Assembly (NCBI GenBank): GCA_037127255.1
Contig: JBANSL010000013.1
Location: 4,280,188 to 4,344,187 of the forward strand
Source of the DNA: Persicaria tinctoria
Taxonomy: Eukaryota; Streptophyta; Magnoliopsida; Caryophyllales; Polygonaceae
DNA: 64,000 nt
Reading direction: 5' to 3'
The first letter of the stretch is position 1, and every line of letters starts with the position of its first letter. The notes under the pieces were generated by a model that saw only the letters and a program-made list of their open reading frames with translations, did no database searches and was not told the origin of the DNA. Positions 11,301 through 22,306 of this stretch are shown piece after piece. The position numbers and the translations under genes are program-made.

Positions 11301-14300
11301 AGTTTGGTGACAATTAATTTTAAAAAATATTTATTTTGTTTCCTATTTTGGAGAAATTGTAAGAAAATGTGGCAGCTATATATAGTCTTAGAAACTTAAG
11401 CTTTTAAATTTTATTCTCTCTTCTCGATCAATTTTTTTTTTAACCAAAATAAAATAAAAACGCTAACAAGCAACTAGATTTTAATCCATTTGTCATACTT
11501 AACTTAATAGGAATTAATTAATAAAGTGGCTAGGTTTTTTTTATAGCATTAATATATTAGAACCCATCAAAACATGTTTGGGTTCCCTAGCTATCATATG
11601 CATCAATTATATATAAGAATGGGTGGGGATGGAGTGTGTTATCATATAAATATAAATTGGGTATGTGGGTAATTATTTATAGACATACTATACAAACACA
11701 TGTCTCATGTGATTATGCATAAGGGTAGTGCTCTATCTGTACACATATTTATATACTCCAGTATAAAACATCCAAAGTGTGGTGTATATATATTCATATA
11801 GATAATAGTATAAATTATATATGAGGCTATGATATAATTCATATAACATAGAAAATCTCATGTCAAGTTAAAAAGAATATAAGTAACTTATGTACAATAA
11901 AACTATTTACATATAATAATGTGATTATTTATACATAAATATGTACTTATAATCATGTTATTATATACAAATAATTTTATACGAATTACGGAGTACTTTA
12001 TAAGAAATTACAGTCATAACTAACTCAGTACTCCGCAAGAAGCAATATTTACAAGAAATGAGAGTCTTGGGAGGCCAAAAGATTCTTGTATAAAGTAGGG
12101 CCAAGTAGTCCTTTCTACTCATGGATCATCATGTCATTCTCTATCTTAATTAATTACTTTTCAAATGTACAGAGCCAATTTACAAATATATAAATAAATA
12201 AAAAGGTAAAAATAACTTTTTTTTTAAAATAAAAATAAAATTGATTTGTTATGTTTTTGTTGTAAAGAGATTTGATAAAATGGAGATACATAATGAGAAA
12301 CAATACCATATAATTATCACATACTTTAGTAGGTAAGCAGTCATCTAACTGACCCCCTTGCCGACAGGAATTTCTGTCCTTCCACTAATTTTATAAACTT
12401 TAATGTATATGTATATATATACAAGGAAAACTGTATTTAAATGTACTACTACATATGGCTTTATTGATAAATAATCTATAGGGTATACTATACCACTATA
12501 GTTCTAAGAGTAAGTTGATTTAGTTATGAAATTTACTTCATTCAACAAGTGACAAAAAAATTCAAAATACAATCTTATGAATTTCAAAATTAACCTATAT
12601 GGGTGGACTTTTGTTACTCTTTAAGACACTTTTAGAACTTAATTAAATCCTAAGAAAGTAAGAATATGGCATTACAGAGAGTTTAGAAAACCTTAATTAT
12701 TAAAATTTTAAATTTATTTAACTTTTTATTTGATATTTAATAGGGTTTAATAATTGTTGTAAGTATAACAATTTTGATCCACTCTATAGGATCTGAACCG
12801 AAAATTTTATAATATATCTAAGGTTTAAATAGTTCAATATCGTTTATTTTCTCGAAGATTAGCATTGTTTTGTAATCGAAGGTTGCTACCTTTATCTGAA
12901 AAAATGTTACTTATTACTGCTCAAGTTGTTTTAAATCAACGTCGGTTAAATTCTTACCTTATATTGTATACCATATACACACTTTATGATATGAAATAAA
13001 ACAAATTATAGATAGAAGGCTCAATATAGTGCCTTTTTATGATAAAAAAATAAAAGAAAATAAAGAAATCCTAATAAAAGGGAAAAGATTATCTTATCTT
13101 ATAGGTATTTAATTTGGTCCATTTTTACATTTATATGGAACCCCAAATCATGCACGTCAAGGACGTGCATGATTAAAAGAGGTTAATTAATTTTTTTTAA
13201 ATGTTAATTAGTCACAAGGTTTGCACGTTTTTAAGGACGTACATTTTTTACCTTGGATTTATGGTGTATATAACAACACCCTTAATTAATAGAATCCCTC
13301 TTTTCTGAAAATTGAAGCTTCATATGTATCTTCCAAATTAAGCATTATGTATTGTAGAAATATTTGTGAACTTATATAATTAGCATACCTAATATAGTAA
13401 TGTATGTATAGCTACCCTTGTTGTGACTAAATATTCCAAAAGGTGAAACCATCAAAACCCTATACCACTTTGATTTTTCTTTTGCTTTCTACCTTTTTCA
13501 CTGTGTTTGTACCCTTGTCACATTGTGTAAGTTGGTGGATCAAATCAAATCTATGAATTTTTTTACTTTATAGACATTTATTTATTTATTTTAAAAAGGG
13601 TAAACCAGAGGGAATTTCAAAGTATGATTACTTTGTGGTGGACTATATGTATATTATCATGAAAAAAGAATATACATGATTAAAGTAGAGTATGTTTGCT
13701 CATTTCTTTGGGTATAAAATATGAACTAGGGTAATCATGGTCTAAAGTGTAACACCAAATGCCAAAAATAAGAACATACACACACAATTTCAAGATGTTT
13801 GATGGGTTTCCATTAATGGTAACTTTACCCTTCAATCAAGTGAAAATTGATTAATTTGGTTAGCCATTTTTTTAATATAGTATATGCTTCATTTTGTATG
13901 TTTTGTTTCTTCTCTTTTATCAAGTCATTATACATCACCCTTTGCAGTTTTGGGTTGAGATTGGGATTTGGAAGCAAACACAATCTAGTATCATTGATTT
14001 TTTTTTATTTTTTAAAAAATGAGTAAAAAGCTATAAAGAGGTTAGATACTGACATCAAGCATAATTATTGTAATTTTTATTGGGTAAATTGGTTGATAGT
14101 CATTGAAATAATAGATGTGACCACTAATGATTATAAATATGTAAGTTCAACCCTCTTTAACTTTTACATAAGAATAAAAAGTTACCATATATATATATTG
14201 GAAAATGAACTTTGAGAATGCACTATAAAGCATGTAACATGTTTTGATTATTAATCTTTTTGTAACCATATAAATGATGAAAGGCAAAGAAAAGAAAAAG

Positions 14301-14809
14301 GAATGTTCTTATATGAGAGCATAAAGTGTTACAATTTTACTTTGCTTCCTTCTAAATCTCAATGGAAAAACATAACTAACCAAATTCATCTAGAATTGCA
14401 TGTGCCTTGATTAAGAAATAACCATCAAATGGAGACTCTCACCCACATTTCTTACCATGGTTAAACCTAAACACATTATAATTTACAATGGTAGCTCAAT
14501 TCTTTATGGTAAAGCAAATTCCCCTTTCCACCTCACAAATTTCAATGTGAATAGAATGATTCAAGCTCTTGGATTACATGTCATTCCCTTGGGTACATAT
14601 ATGGCAGCATACAAGGTTGACTGTAACAAAGAAATGAAGTCATAAGATACATATGGATTTTCAAACAATGTTTCAAGTGCTTTGACCATTCCTCAAAAGC
14701 TTGGTTTTGAAGAAAGCTACATGGGGACCAAACCTTGTACAAAATATTCCACAATTGTTGGCCGTTAACACAACTACATTATCTCAAGAGCTCCATAAGA
14801 GATACCCAA
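11301..14809. other. Long AT-rich intergenic region
   Basis: No gene or complete transposon recognised. It holds a perfect 13-bp-arm palindrome at 13146-13174 and a short pair of inverted GCGGAGTACT-like words around 11986-12034. A 62-codon ORF at 14457-14645 has no recognisable motif. Confidence 0.5.
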
Positions 14810-15009
14810 TGTAACACCCTGTTCCACATTGTATATAATAAATGCGTTCTGAGTGATTTATAAGTAATTTAAGTCATACTCATGCCACAAAAACTCTTTC
14901 TTTTCAGGCTCCAAGCTAGAACAACAGACCTAAAAGAGTTAGAGAGGGCTAGGTGACATGGGTTGACGCCTCTTAAAAAACCCCGAGTCTTACAGATAGT
15001 ATCAGAGCC
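14810..15009 (+). repeat. Small solo-type LTR (about 185 bp) plus primer-binding site, TRIM-like
   Basis: The stretch starts TGTAACACCC and ends GTCTTACA at 14994. TAGTATCAGAGC follows, one mismatch from the iMet primer site. A diverged relative of almost the same length lies inverted at 25829-26014. No second LTR is seen nearby, so it is a TRIM or LTR remnant. Confidence 0.5.
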
Positions 15010-16179
15010 GACTCACAACACCGAGATGGAGCTTAGTGTGATAAGTGTCAATTTTAAAAAGTAAAGGTTGTTAGAGTATCCTTAATAATATCTTATCGAT
15101 TCTCTATTATTCAGAAAAGTAAAATTCAATGTTACAAATAAAAAAATGTTGTAAACTTCGATATTTTTTAAAATCTATTAGGCAAAACACCTAAAATTTC
15201 CCTAAATTGGAGAATTTCAATGATTTAGAGAAGCGGTTTGTAGCACATGATGTGTCTTTTGAATTTTAATATCTAAAAGGAAACTCGAGTCCATTAACTT
15301 CTATATCGATCACTGCTGAAAGCCGTAGAAGCCTTTCGAGTGCTTTCGAAAAGGTTGATAAGAAATCGGTCCCTAGCTCCTCTAGCTAGATAGCACTTTA
15401 CCCCTTGATAAATGGCGAAGGAATTTACCATGTTTGTTACACACATTTTGGTAAGTTTACCGGGTGAAAAAACTTTTTCAACATTAGAAAAAAAAAAGGA
15501 AAAAAAAAGCACATGCTAAAAAGCTACCTTAGAGCGTTGAAAGACAAGGTTCTAACTACAATAGAAAAAGCTTCAAAGGACTAGACAACCACTTCTTTCA
15601 TGGTGGGGTTTCTTAAAGCCATAAGATATGGATGAGATTGAAGAAAACATGCAGCAAATTGAAATTGCAGGCAAACTAAGTGCTTCTCCAGCTACAAAAA
15701 ATAGGTTTCCTTTGCTCCTCATATCCTCTCTAAGGGAAGATTCACAACGCACTAAGTTGTGTGGAGATACCTCAATGTTGTTTCCATTAGAACCCACTAG
15801 TTTCAACAAGGTTTCAACAAGGATCGATCAATGGGGAAACACCGATGAAATTGACCCAAAAAGCTCGGAGAGCATGCCTTTTTTAGGCAAGTGTTTTCCT
15901 CTTCCATGATCATATACACTTGATAAACTTCTAGTTTTAGCACTATGTCACTTTACATTTGTCATGCTGAAATTCACATGCAATTCCATCAAGATCACCC
16001 ATTTCAATGCGATTACAGCAAACTGTCGAATTTGCTTAGAATATAAGCTGCATCAATGTCAACAACAACTCAATGGATCTCGCAAGAGTCTATGAATCAA
16101 GATGTACGTACCCTTACCTTGAACTAGTCAAGATGGTGTTTTCAAAATACCCCATTTTTCTGATAAGAGATAAGGATTT
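15010..16179. other. Intergenic stretch without recognised gene
   Basis: Overlapping ORFs at 15573-15809 (minus) and 15628-15909 (plus) are antisense to each other. Neither shows a familiar domain. Confidence 0.4.
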
Positions 16180-17345
16180 GGGTACGTAGCGTCAGATCCT
16201 GCTGACCCACCACCCAATTGCGTCCTTTCGGACGAGGTCCAATACATCCGGATGCAAAGTCAAAGGACCAATTAATGTCCATCGGGCCACCTTATTCGCA
16301 ACACGATTCACTTTACGGAAGATATGGTTGCAGACAGCTTCCTCAAAATACTGCAAAAAGTGCAGGGCATCTGTAACGATCATTTCGATCTCCTAGGGGC
16401 AACGCCACACACCAGAAATTGAATTTATCATCGTAAGGTTGTCGCCTTCAAGCAAGATCCGTCGGTAGCCAAAGTCAATGGTCGTAATCAAGCCAGAATG
16501 GAGTGCTAGAGCTTCCGCCATTAAGGTTGAGACGTGTCCATATAGGTTGGCACCAGATGATGTGACTCAGCCAAGGTGATCTCGGATAACATAGGATGTC
16601 GTTGCCTCCTTGGTTGGCAGCTTCAAGCCGTCAAAGTTAATCTCGATCACATCAATTGCTGATTTGATCCATCCAAGGTTTTTCCTACGTCTCGATGTTG
16701 GATCTTTCGTCTCTTCTTTTGGTTCCATATCTTCCCAATATAGTATTTTGGAGTCCGTTAATTGTTGCAGTTGTCGTTGTAGACACCTCTCTTGTTTTAT
16801 TTGGGATGTATAATTGTCATAGTTAAATACAATTTTGTTTTTGATGGTCCATAAACCCCACCGATGGTGGGTAGCTAACGTTGTCTTTTGGGAATTGTTA
16901 AGTTTCAAAAAGATCTCACTTGTACTTTGTCTGGTTTTTTTACCCATTATAGTTACACCTCGAATGATTTGTCCAATCCCATGGTTAATCTTCGAAATCA
17001 ACAGGAGTGAATGGTTACAGCTTGTGAACAACTCTTCCGAGCTTTCATTTACATTGCTACAAAAGAGGCAGGTGAACGGGACCGTTACACACTTACACCT
17101 TTGTCCGCTAGTCTAGTTTTCGTAGAGTTTCCATTCATTACAAGTTTCCAAATGAAATTTTTTCCTTTTGGGAAGCAATTCAGTCATCAGATCCATGAAA
17201 TATCGCTTTGTGTTCTCTGAATGCCCCGTAATTTTTTCTAATGCTACTGAGATAGAGAACCATCCGCGACAACTTGTTTTCCAGTATAATCGGTCGTCAA
17301 TATCCACAGTCGAAATTTTGATTTTTTAATATCTTTTGTACTATG
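16180..17345 (-). pseudogene. L1-type LINE ORF2 3' fragment (zf-RVT and RNase H), decayed
   Basis: Read on the minus strand, the order is that of a plant L1 ORF2 C-terminus. A zf-RVT start (DRLYWKTSCRGWFSISVA, about 17245-17300) comes first. RNase H follows with EINFDG near 16640, then EALALHSG and LLEGDNLTMINS. Last is HIFRKVNRVANKVAR and a terminal LDLVRKDAIG near 16215. The complete L1 at 33414-42415 ends in the similar MDLIRKDAFG. Stops and frame changes occur between the blocks. The endonuclease and RT domains are missing, as expected for 5'-truncated insertion. Confidence 0.8.
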
Positions 17346-17842
17346 TTATTCAGTAGCACCCTTCACAATTGATCAACCCTCCAGCATTTCTTAGTCCTAT
17401 ATAATGTTCAACCAAAATACCCAAATGATACAGAAGCGAAAGACAAAGGGATAATGAGAATAAGACATCTGCATTGTAATTACTTGGAACTTTAACATGG
17501 TTAAGTGACCAAGATCCCAGCAATGAAGAGAGAATTTGATTAATTCAGATACATGGAGGAGCTCCCAACAACAAGAATACATACAAAACATTCAATACCC
17601 TAGCAATGTAGTAGCTTCTCTTTCACCACATGGGTGCCCTAATGGAGTCTTAAGTCCTATTGTAAGAAGGAAGAAAAATCCAATACAAAAGGGTGAGGAG
17701 GAAAGATGAAGATGACAAAAGTCATGAAAAAAGAATCCCATAAATTCTACAAAAGATATATTAATAATCCTAACAATTAAGAATAAAAATCAAATTCAGC
17801 AAAAAAAAATTGCTTCTTTTTCTTCTTGTTCTTAACAAAATG
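17346..17842. other. 3' flank of the BED-type gene
   Basis: AT-rich and without a recognised coding region. It should include the 3' untranslated region of the minus-strand gene starting upstream at 20368. No single polyadenylation signal stands out. Confidence 0.35.
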
Positions 17843-20368
17843 CTACATTGAGGATGCATCAGCAAAGACCTCATTCAGCACATCATCCTGATCACCATTA
17901 GTTGATGCAGTAAACAGCTCTGCATCCTTTTCTTCCTCTGTGGTGAAGTCCCTCCTCTCGAGCTTCGAGTTAGCTGCGATGAAGATGATCTTCTGTGCCT
18001 TGTCCACCCCTGCCCTCGAGTTCCCAAGAGCCTGAATCCACCTCAAGAAAGCCGGGTTGCACTTGAACCCCCGAGAGGTGGCATGTAGGAAGATCAGCCT
18101 AACCGCGACCTTCCCTAATGCCTTGAACTCGGTTAAGTATGTCTCCCACACAAGCCTACTACTCTGTGGGTTCGCAATCTTGAGCTTTCCGGTTATCGGA
18201 TCCCTCTGCCTCATTTGCACTGCCTGAGCATAGACCGGATCAAGCCCTTCAGCCCTCCACTTCATGAGCTCCATTAGCGCAATGTGGGCTTCCTCTTTCG
18301 ATACAAGACGCGTTATGAGCTTGTCTACATCCTTCTCTTGTTGGGGTGTCAAGTTCTTGAATGGTGGAAGGTACTTCCCACTCGAATCCCTCATCAAGTA
18401 CAGAGGGTCTAAGATGTAAGCCGCGGCCCAAGCCGGGTGGTAGTTCTTCTTGAACCGCCTTTCGACAATCTTCTCCACAACACCTTCCGAGATATGGAAC
18501 TTGGCGCACCAGCTCCTGAATCTGGACCTCAGCTCCTCCCACAATGGGAGGCATTGCCCAACAAGCGGCCTCTCGGATTCAATGTCGTGAGCCATGTCCT
18601 TGATCGCCTTCACAATGAACCGGACTGCTTCTAGATCATTCCAAAACCCGACATCCCTAACCATCTCCCCGAATTCCCTTGCATCCGGATCCTCCATTGA
18701 GACCACCTTATAAGACTCATCCATAAGCAAGCCCTGGAGGGCTCTTGCTGACCCCAAGATGTCCTCCACCATAGCGAACACCGCCTCAAACCCGACCCTG
18801 GCATCCTCATTAGAGGGCAGTTTCAGCAGCCCTGAAAACCCATACTCCTGAAGCTGGTGCTTCCTGAAGCTGTTCCTCACATGGGTCTTATTGTTAACAA
18901 AGCTCGCGACTTTCCGACAGCTCTCTGCGACATTTACGAATAACGGAAGCTCCTTGTACAAGTCCTTGATCAAGCTAATGACGCCTTGATACTGACAGCA
19001 AAGATTCACCATCCACTGGTGCTGACTCTCCAAGTTCCACAATGCCTTGTTCTTGAATCTGTCAGCCACAATCCCCACACATTGCTGCACTGATCTCCCA
19101 CTACAGACATCCCCAATTGTCTCCCAAAGCACCTCCTCTGCGTACTTTGAAGGCACCAATTGGCTACCACCTCCGGTGAACACTCCCCTCCTGAAGACAC
19201 TAGTCCCATTGGGGAGATTGACTGTCAAATTGACCAAATTCTCATCACTGATGATCAATCCTGAGCTCCCACTCCTCTTGGGCTTCCACCCATCTGATGC
19301 AATTTGGAAGAACATGGCATCTCGGATTCTGGCTTCGGCTTCCGATTTCGCTTCTTTGTACTTGGAATCCAATCTGGAGCCGGAAAGGTCCCGCCTTGAC
19401 ACACCGGGGAGACCCACCTGGTTCAGGAAGAGCTTGAATTTCGGGTGCTCGAGGCAGGAGAACGATACGGACCCGAACGATTCGTAGACCCAATCGGCTA
19501 AGCAATCGAGGGCGAATTCAATCTGGGTTTTGCTCAGGGGAGGCCCCGGCGAGGTTTTGGGGCTTCGTAGCCGCTTTACACTGTCCTCCAGCATAGCTAG
19601 AGGGCCTAAATCTTCCTTGCCGCCGGATAACATCAAATGCTGCTGGTGGTGATGGTGGTGGTGGCTGTAAGGCGTTGAGCCAGAAACGCCGCTGCCGCCC
19701 GCCACCACCACTGCCGTGGAAGACACCACGGTTTGAATCGGCGTCGGTGAATAGGCCATCTCGTGGCAGTAACGGGAAGGATCGATTATGGCGAGAGGGG
19801 AAACATTGAAGGAGGAAGACGATGGTACGGCAGCGGAAGAGGAGCTGCGTTTGCGGTGGTTGGCTGGGGATTCGAGCGGCGTGGGGATTGAATTGGGGGA
19901 GACGGAGGAAATCGGGCGTGGGGAAGTGGCGGAAGGGGGGAGGGAGGAGGACGAGAAATTGGGGCAGGTGCCGCGCTTGAGGTGCTCAGAGGCGGTCCGG
20001 GAAGGGTTTGAGGCGGAGAATAGGGTTTCGCAAAGGCAGCACTTGAGCTTCACCGCCTTCGGGAGGCCGGTCTCCGACGACTGCACCAGGAGAGGCTCAA
20101 GATGGGCCCAGTACCAGGCGCCCTTCCCCCGCACCGCCTTGTTCCGTACCATCAGAAGCCCCTCGTAGCGCTTGTGAATGGCCTTCGCCGTCGCCTCCTC
20201 CGGCGTCAGCGCCGGCGGCTGCCCCCCCACCGGTGAGAAGGACGCCTCCATAGCCGTCGCCGTCTCCGCGGAATCCGTCGTGTTCCCCGCCACCATACAA
20301 TCCCCCTCCAGAAAACGCGAAACAGAGCAAGCTCCCACAAAAACAGGCAAGTGTACTACTGCGGCCAA
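17843..20368 (-). CDS. BED-type zinc-finger, hAT-transposase-derived protein (domesticated host gene)
   Basis: An intact 841-codon single-exon frame, much richer in GC than its surroundings. After a low-complexity N-terminus, a conserved block (KRYEGL..VRNKAVRGKGAWYWAHLEP, about residues 67-92) leads into a BED-like finger, C110-x2-C113...H129-x5-C135. A Ser/Pro linker carries six His (236-241). From about residue 280 the protein looks hAT-like: a FALDCLADWVYESFGS block, DGW at 359-361, VGIVADRFKNKALW, and a C-terminal region without an evident dimerisation motif. I recall this architecture from plant single-copy proteins such as Arabidopsis AT1G12380/AT1G62870, function unknown to me. Nuclear DNA binding is inferred. 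The start may be the in-frame ATG at 20296 (residue 25), because the first 24 residues resemble translated leader. No terminal repeats flank it, so it is a gene and not a live transposon. Confidence 0.88.
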   Translation of the reverse strand: MAAVVHLPVFVGACSVSRFLEGDCMVAGNTTDSAETATAMEASFSPVGGQPPALTPEEATAKAIHKRYEGLLMVRNKAVRGKGAWYWAHLEPLLVQSSETGLPKAVKLKCCLCETLFSASNPSRTASEHLKRGTCPNFSSSSLPPSATSPRPISSVSPNSIPTPLESPANHRKRSSSSAAVPSSSSFNVSPLAIIDPSRYCHEMAYSPTPIQTVVSSTAVVVAGGSGVSGSTPYSHHHHHHQQHLMLSGGKEDLGPLAMLEDSVKRLRSPKTSPGPPLSKTQIEFALDCLADWVYESFGSVSFSCLEHPKFKLFLNQVGLPGVSRRDLSGSRLDSKYKEAKSEAEARIRDAMFFQIASDGWKPKRSGSSGLIISDENLVNLTVNLPNGTSVFRRGVFTGGGSQLVPSKYAEEVLWETIGDVCSGRSVQQCVGIVADRFKNKALWNLESQHQWMVNLCCQYQGVISLIKDLYKELPLFVNVAESCRKVASFVNNKTHVRNSFRKHQLQEYGFSGLLKLPSNEDARVGFEAVFAMVEDILGSARALQGLLMDESYKVVSMEDPDAREFGEMVRDVGFWNDLEAVRFIVKAIKDMAHDIESERPLVGQCLPLWEELRSRFRSWCAKFHISEGVVEKIVERRFKKNYHPAWAAAYILDPLYLMRDSSGKYLPPFKNLTPQQEKDVDKLITRLVSKEEAHIALMELMKWRAEGLDPVYAQAVQMRQRDPITGKLKIANPQSSRLVWETYLTEFKALGKVAVRLIFLHATSRGFKCNPAFLRWIQALGNSRAGVDKAQKIIFIAANSKLERRDFTTEEEKDAELFTASTNGDQDDVLNEVFADASSM

Positions 20369-22157
20369 AAAGGTCAGACCTTTTTAACAACAAGTCGAGG
20401 AGGATGAGTTTCGAAACCTTGTACGGATGCTCCTTCTTCATCTCGCCGGCGGCTCCCGCCGGAGGAGGAAACTCCGGTCAATTCCCATCCCGGAAAAAGC
20501 GATCTGAGTAAAGAGTACGAGTTGTCCCCTTCTTATTGTGCGAATTTTCGAAATTTCTCGTTTCAGAGTTGAAACTCTTTGCGATTAAAAGAGAGAGAGA
20601 TGAAATTGATCTGAATTAGACGGGGTTTTTTAGAGGGGAAGAGGGGAGAGTGGATACACGCGCTGACGGAGTGCGCGTGGTAGGGTAAAATTGTTGACGC
20701 CTGAGAATGCCAGGTCACAGAGGGGAAGTCGCGCCAAAGTCCAACGTACGATATCAGAAAGCGACAGCGTCAGCTCACTCGCGTCACGGGGAGAGTGTCC
20801 GTTACGCGCCTTGTTTCTTACAAACCGGGCCGGTCCCACCAAATAAATTTCTGAGATTGAAAATTTGAAAGTAATAATTAAAAATAAGGAGAGAAAAATT
20901 TGCTCTTCCTCTCTTTTTTCATTTTAGTGTTTGTTGGGGTCATGTTGAGGGCCCAATCGGGCTTTGATTTTAATATTTTAAATTTCATGTTGTGGGACCC
21001 AACCGACCCTACATTTCTATGCTTTTTTTCACTAAGGTATGTTTGGCCAGGGTGTTTTAGATACACCGCAAATCACTGCTCGTAAATCCACGCTCAATTA
21101 AATATTTAAATATGATATAATTTTTAATTCAGTTTTTCTATCCTATGCCCCAAACGCATAAGATAAGAAGCCCAATTGAAAAATATTTTTACTAAATAAT
21201 CTCAGTTTAGCCATTTTTAAATTAAATTATGGGGTTCACTCATAAATTTATATGGTTTTTATTTTTCAATAAAGTATCATAATCCAATATCCTTAGGGTA
21301 ATAGACAAACGGTAAATAGACAAACGGTTTTTAATTAATTATGATTCTAATATTTTTTTAGGAGGACATTTAATCCATATCCAAACCAACGTTTTCCACA
21401 TCTAATGCAATGTTGCTTCGCGTTAAAATGGACGTATGATTGGTTGTGTATATAGTTTTTACGATTTGGTAATGTTGTTAGCTTTTCGGACTTTTTTTAA
21501 TCAAATCTTTAGATTTTTATGTAGTTTTAAATGAGTTTTTTTTAAATGTTATTGCGATGATGTTTTATTTATATTCACAACTCTATTTTATACACCAATG
21601 ACCATCTCATTTGTATCGGTTACCCTATTATTTAGGATTATCAAATATTTTACGAACTTAAAAAAATCAAAAATTTATTTTCACATATATTTGATACACT
21701 TAACCTATCATATTTAACTTAAACTAAACCTAAATACGGAGTATATTTTTGGGGGTGAAATTAAAATTAAACAATTATGAATGAATGAATGAATACATTT
21801 TTTGGGGTGAAATTAAAATTAAACAATTATGAATGGATGAATGAATGAATGAATACAGTAATGTAGACTACCAGGTACGTAGTAGATTAGTAGTGTATGG
21901 TAGGAGGATTGGTGGGGCATTTCCTCCACAAGCAAAGTGATTTGGTGCATGATTTGGTGTTGATTTGGTATACAAAAGTGTATAGCCAAATGCAGAGCCT
22001 CAATAAAAGATTTTATTAATTAATTTTTAAAAAAAAAGATTAGGAAAAATCTAATCTCAATGATTGACAATTTGAATAGAAGAAATTGCTCCTAATACAT
22101 ATTATATATTGTTGTTCATATCATATCTAACAAATCTCTTCTTGTGTTAATATTATA
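20369..22157. other. 5' flank of the BED-type gene and AT-rich spacer
   Basis: Bases 20369-20850 are GC-richer and contain a GAGAGAGA tract (20590-20600), CT-rich on the gene strand, as in many plant leaders. Beyond that the DNA is AT-rich. ORFs here are short and unlike known proteins. Confidence 0.4.
21752..21856 (+). repeat. Tandem duplication of about 50 bp with GAAT microsatellite
   Basis: GGGGTGAAATTAAAATTAAA followed by CAATTATGAAT and (GAAT)n occurs twice in a row, with different GAAT copy numbers. Confidence 0.85.
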
Positions 22158-22306
22158 CTCCCTCCGTCTCGAAATAGATATCGTTTTAGCTCTTTAGTTT
22201 TGTATCAAAATAGATGTCATTTTAGGTTTTCTAGGTAGTGGATAGTAATGATTTGTATTGATTTGTGTGTTGTTGACTTTTTTAAAGGTTTTGATTGGTT
22301 AAAAAA

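Noticed and set aside
14457..14645. 62-codon ORF in AT-rich DNA
   Set aside because: No motif, codon bias or splice context; expected by chance.
15573..15909. Overlapping ORFs of 78 and 93 codons on opposite strands
   Set aside because: Neither shows recognisable domains or splice sites, so coding is not supported.
18249..20441. ORFs antisense or frame-shifted within the BED-type gene
   Set aside because: They are shadows of a long GC-rich coding region.
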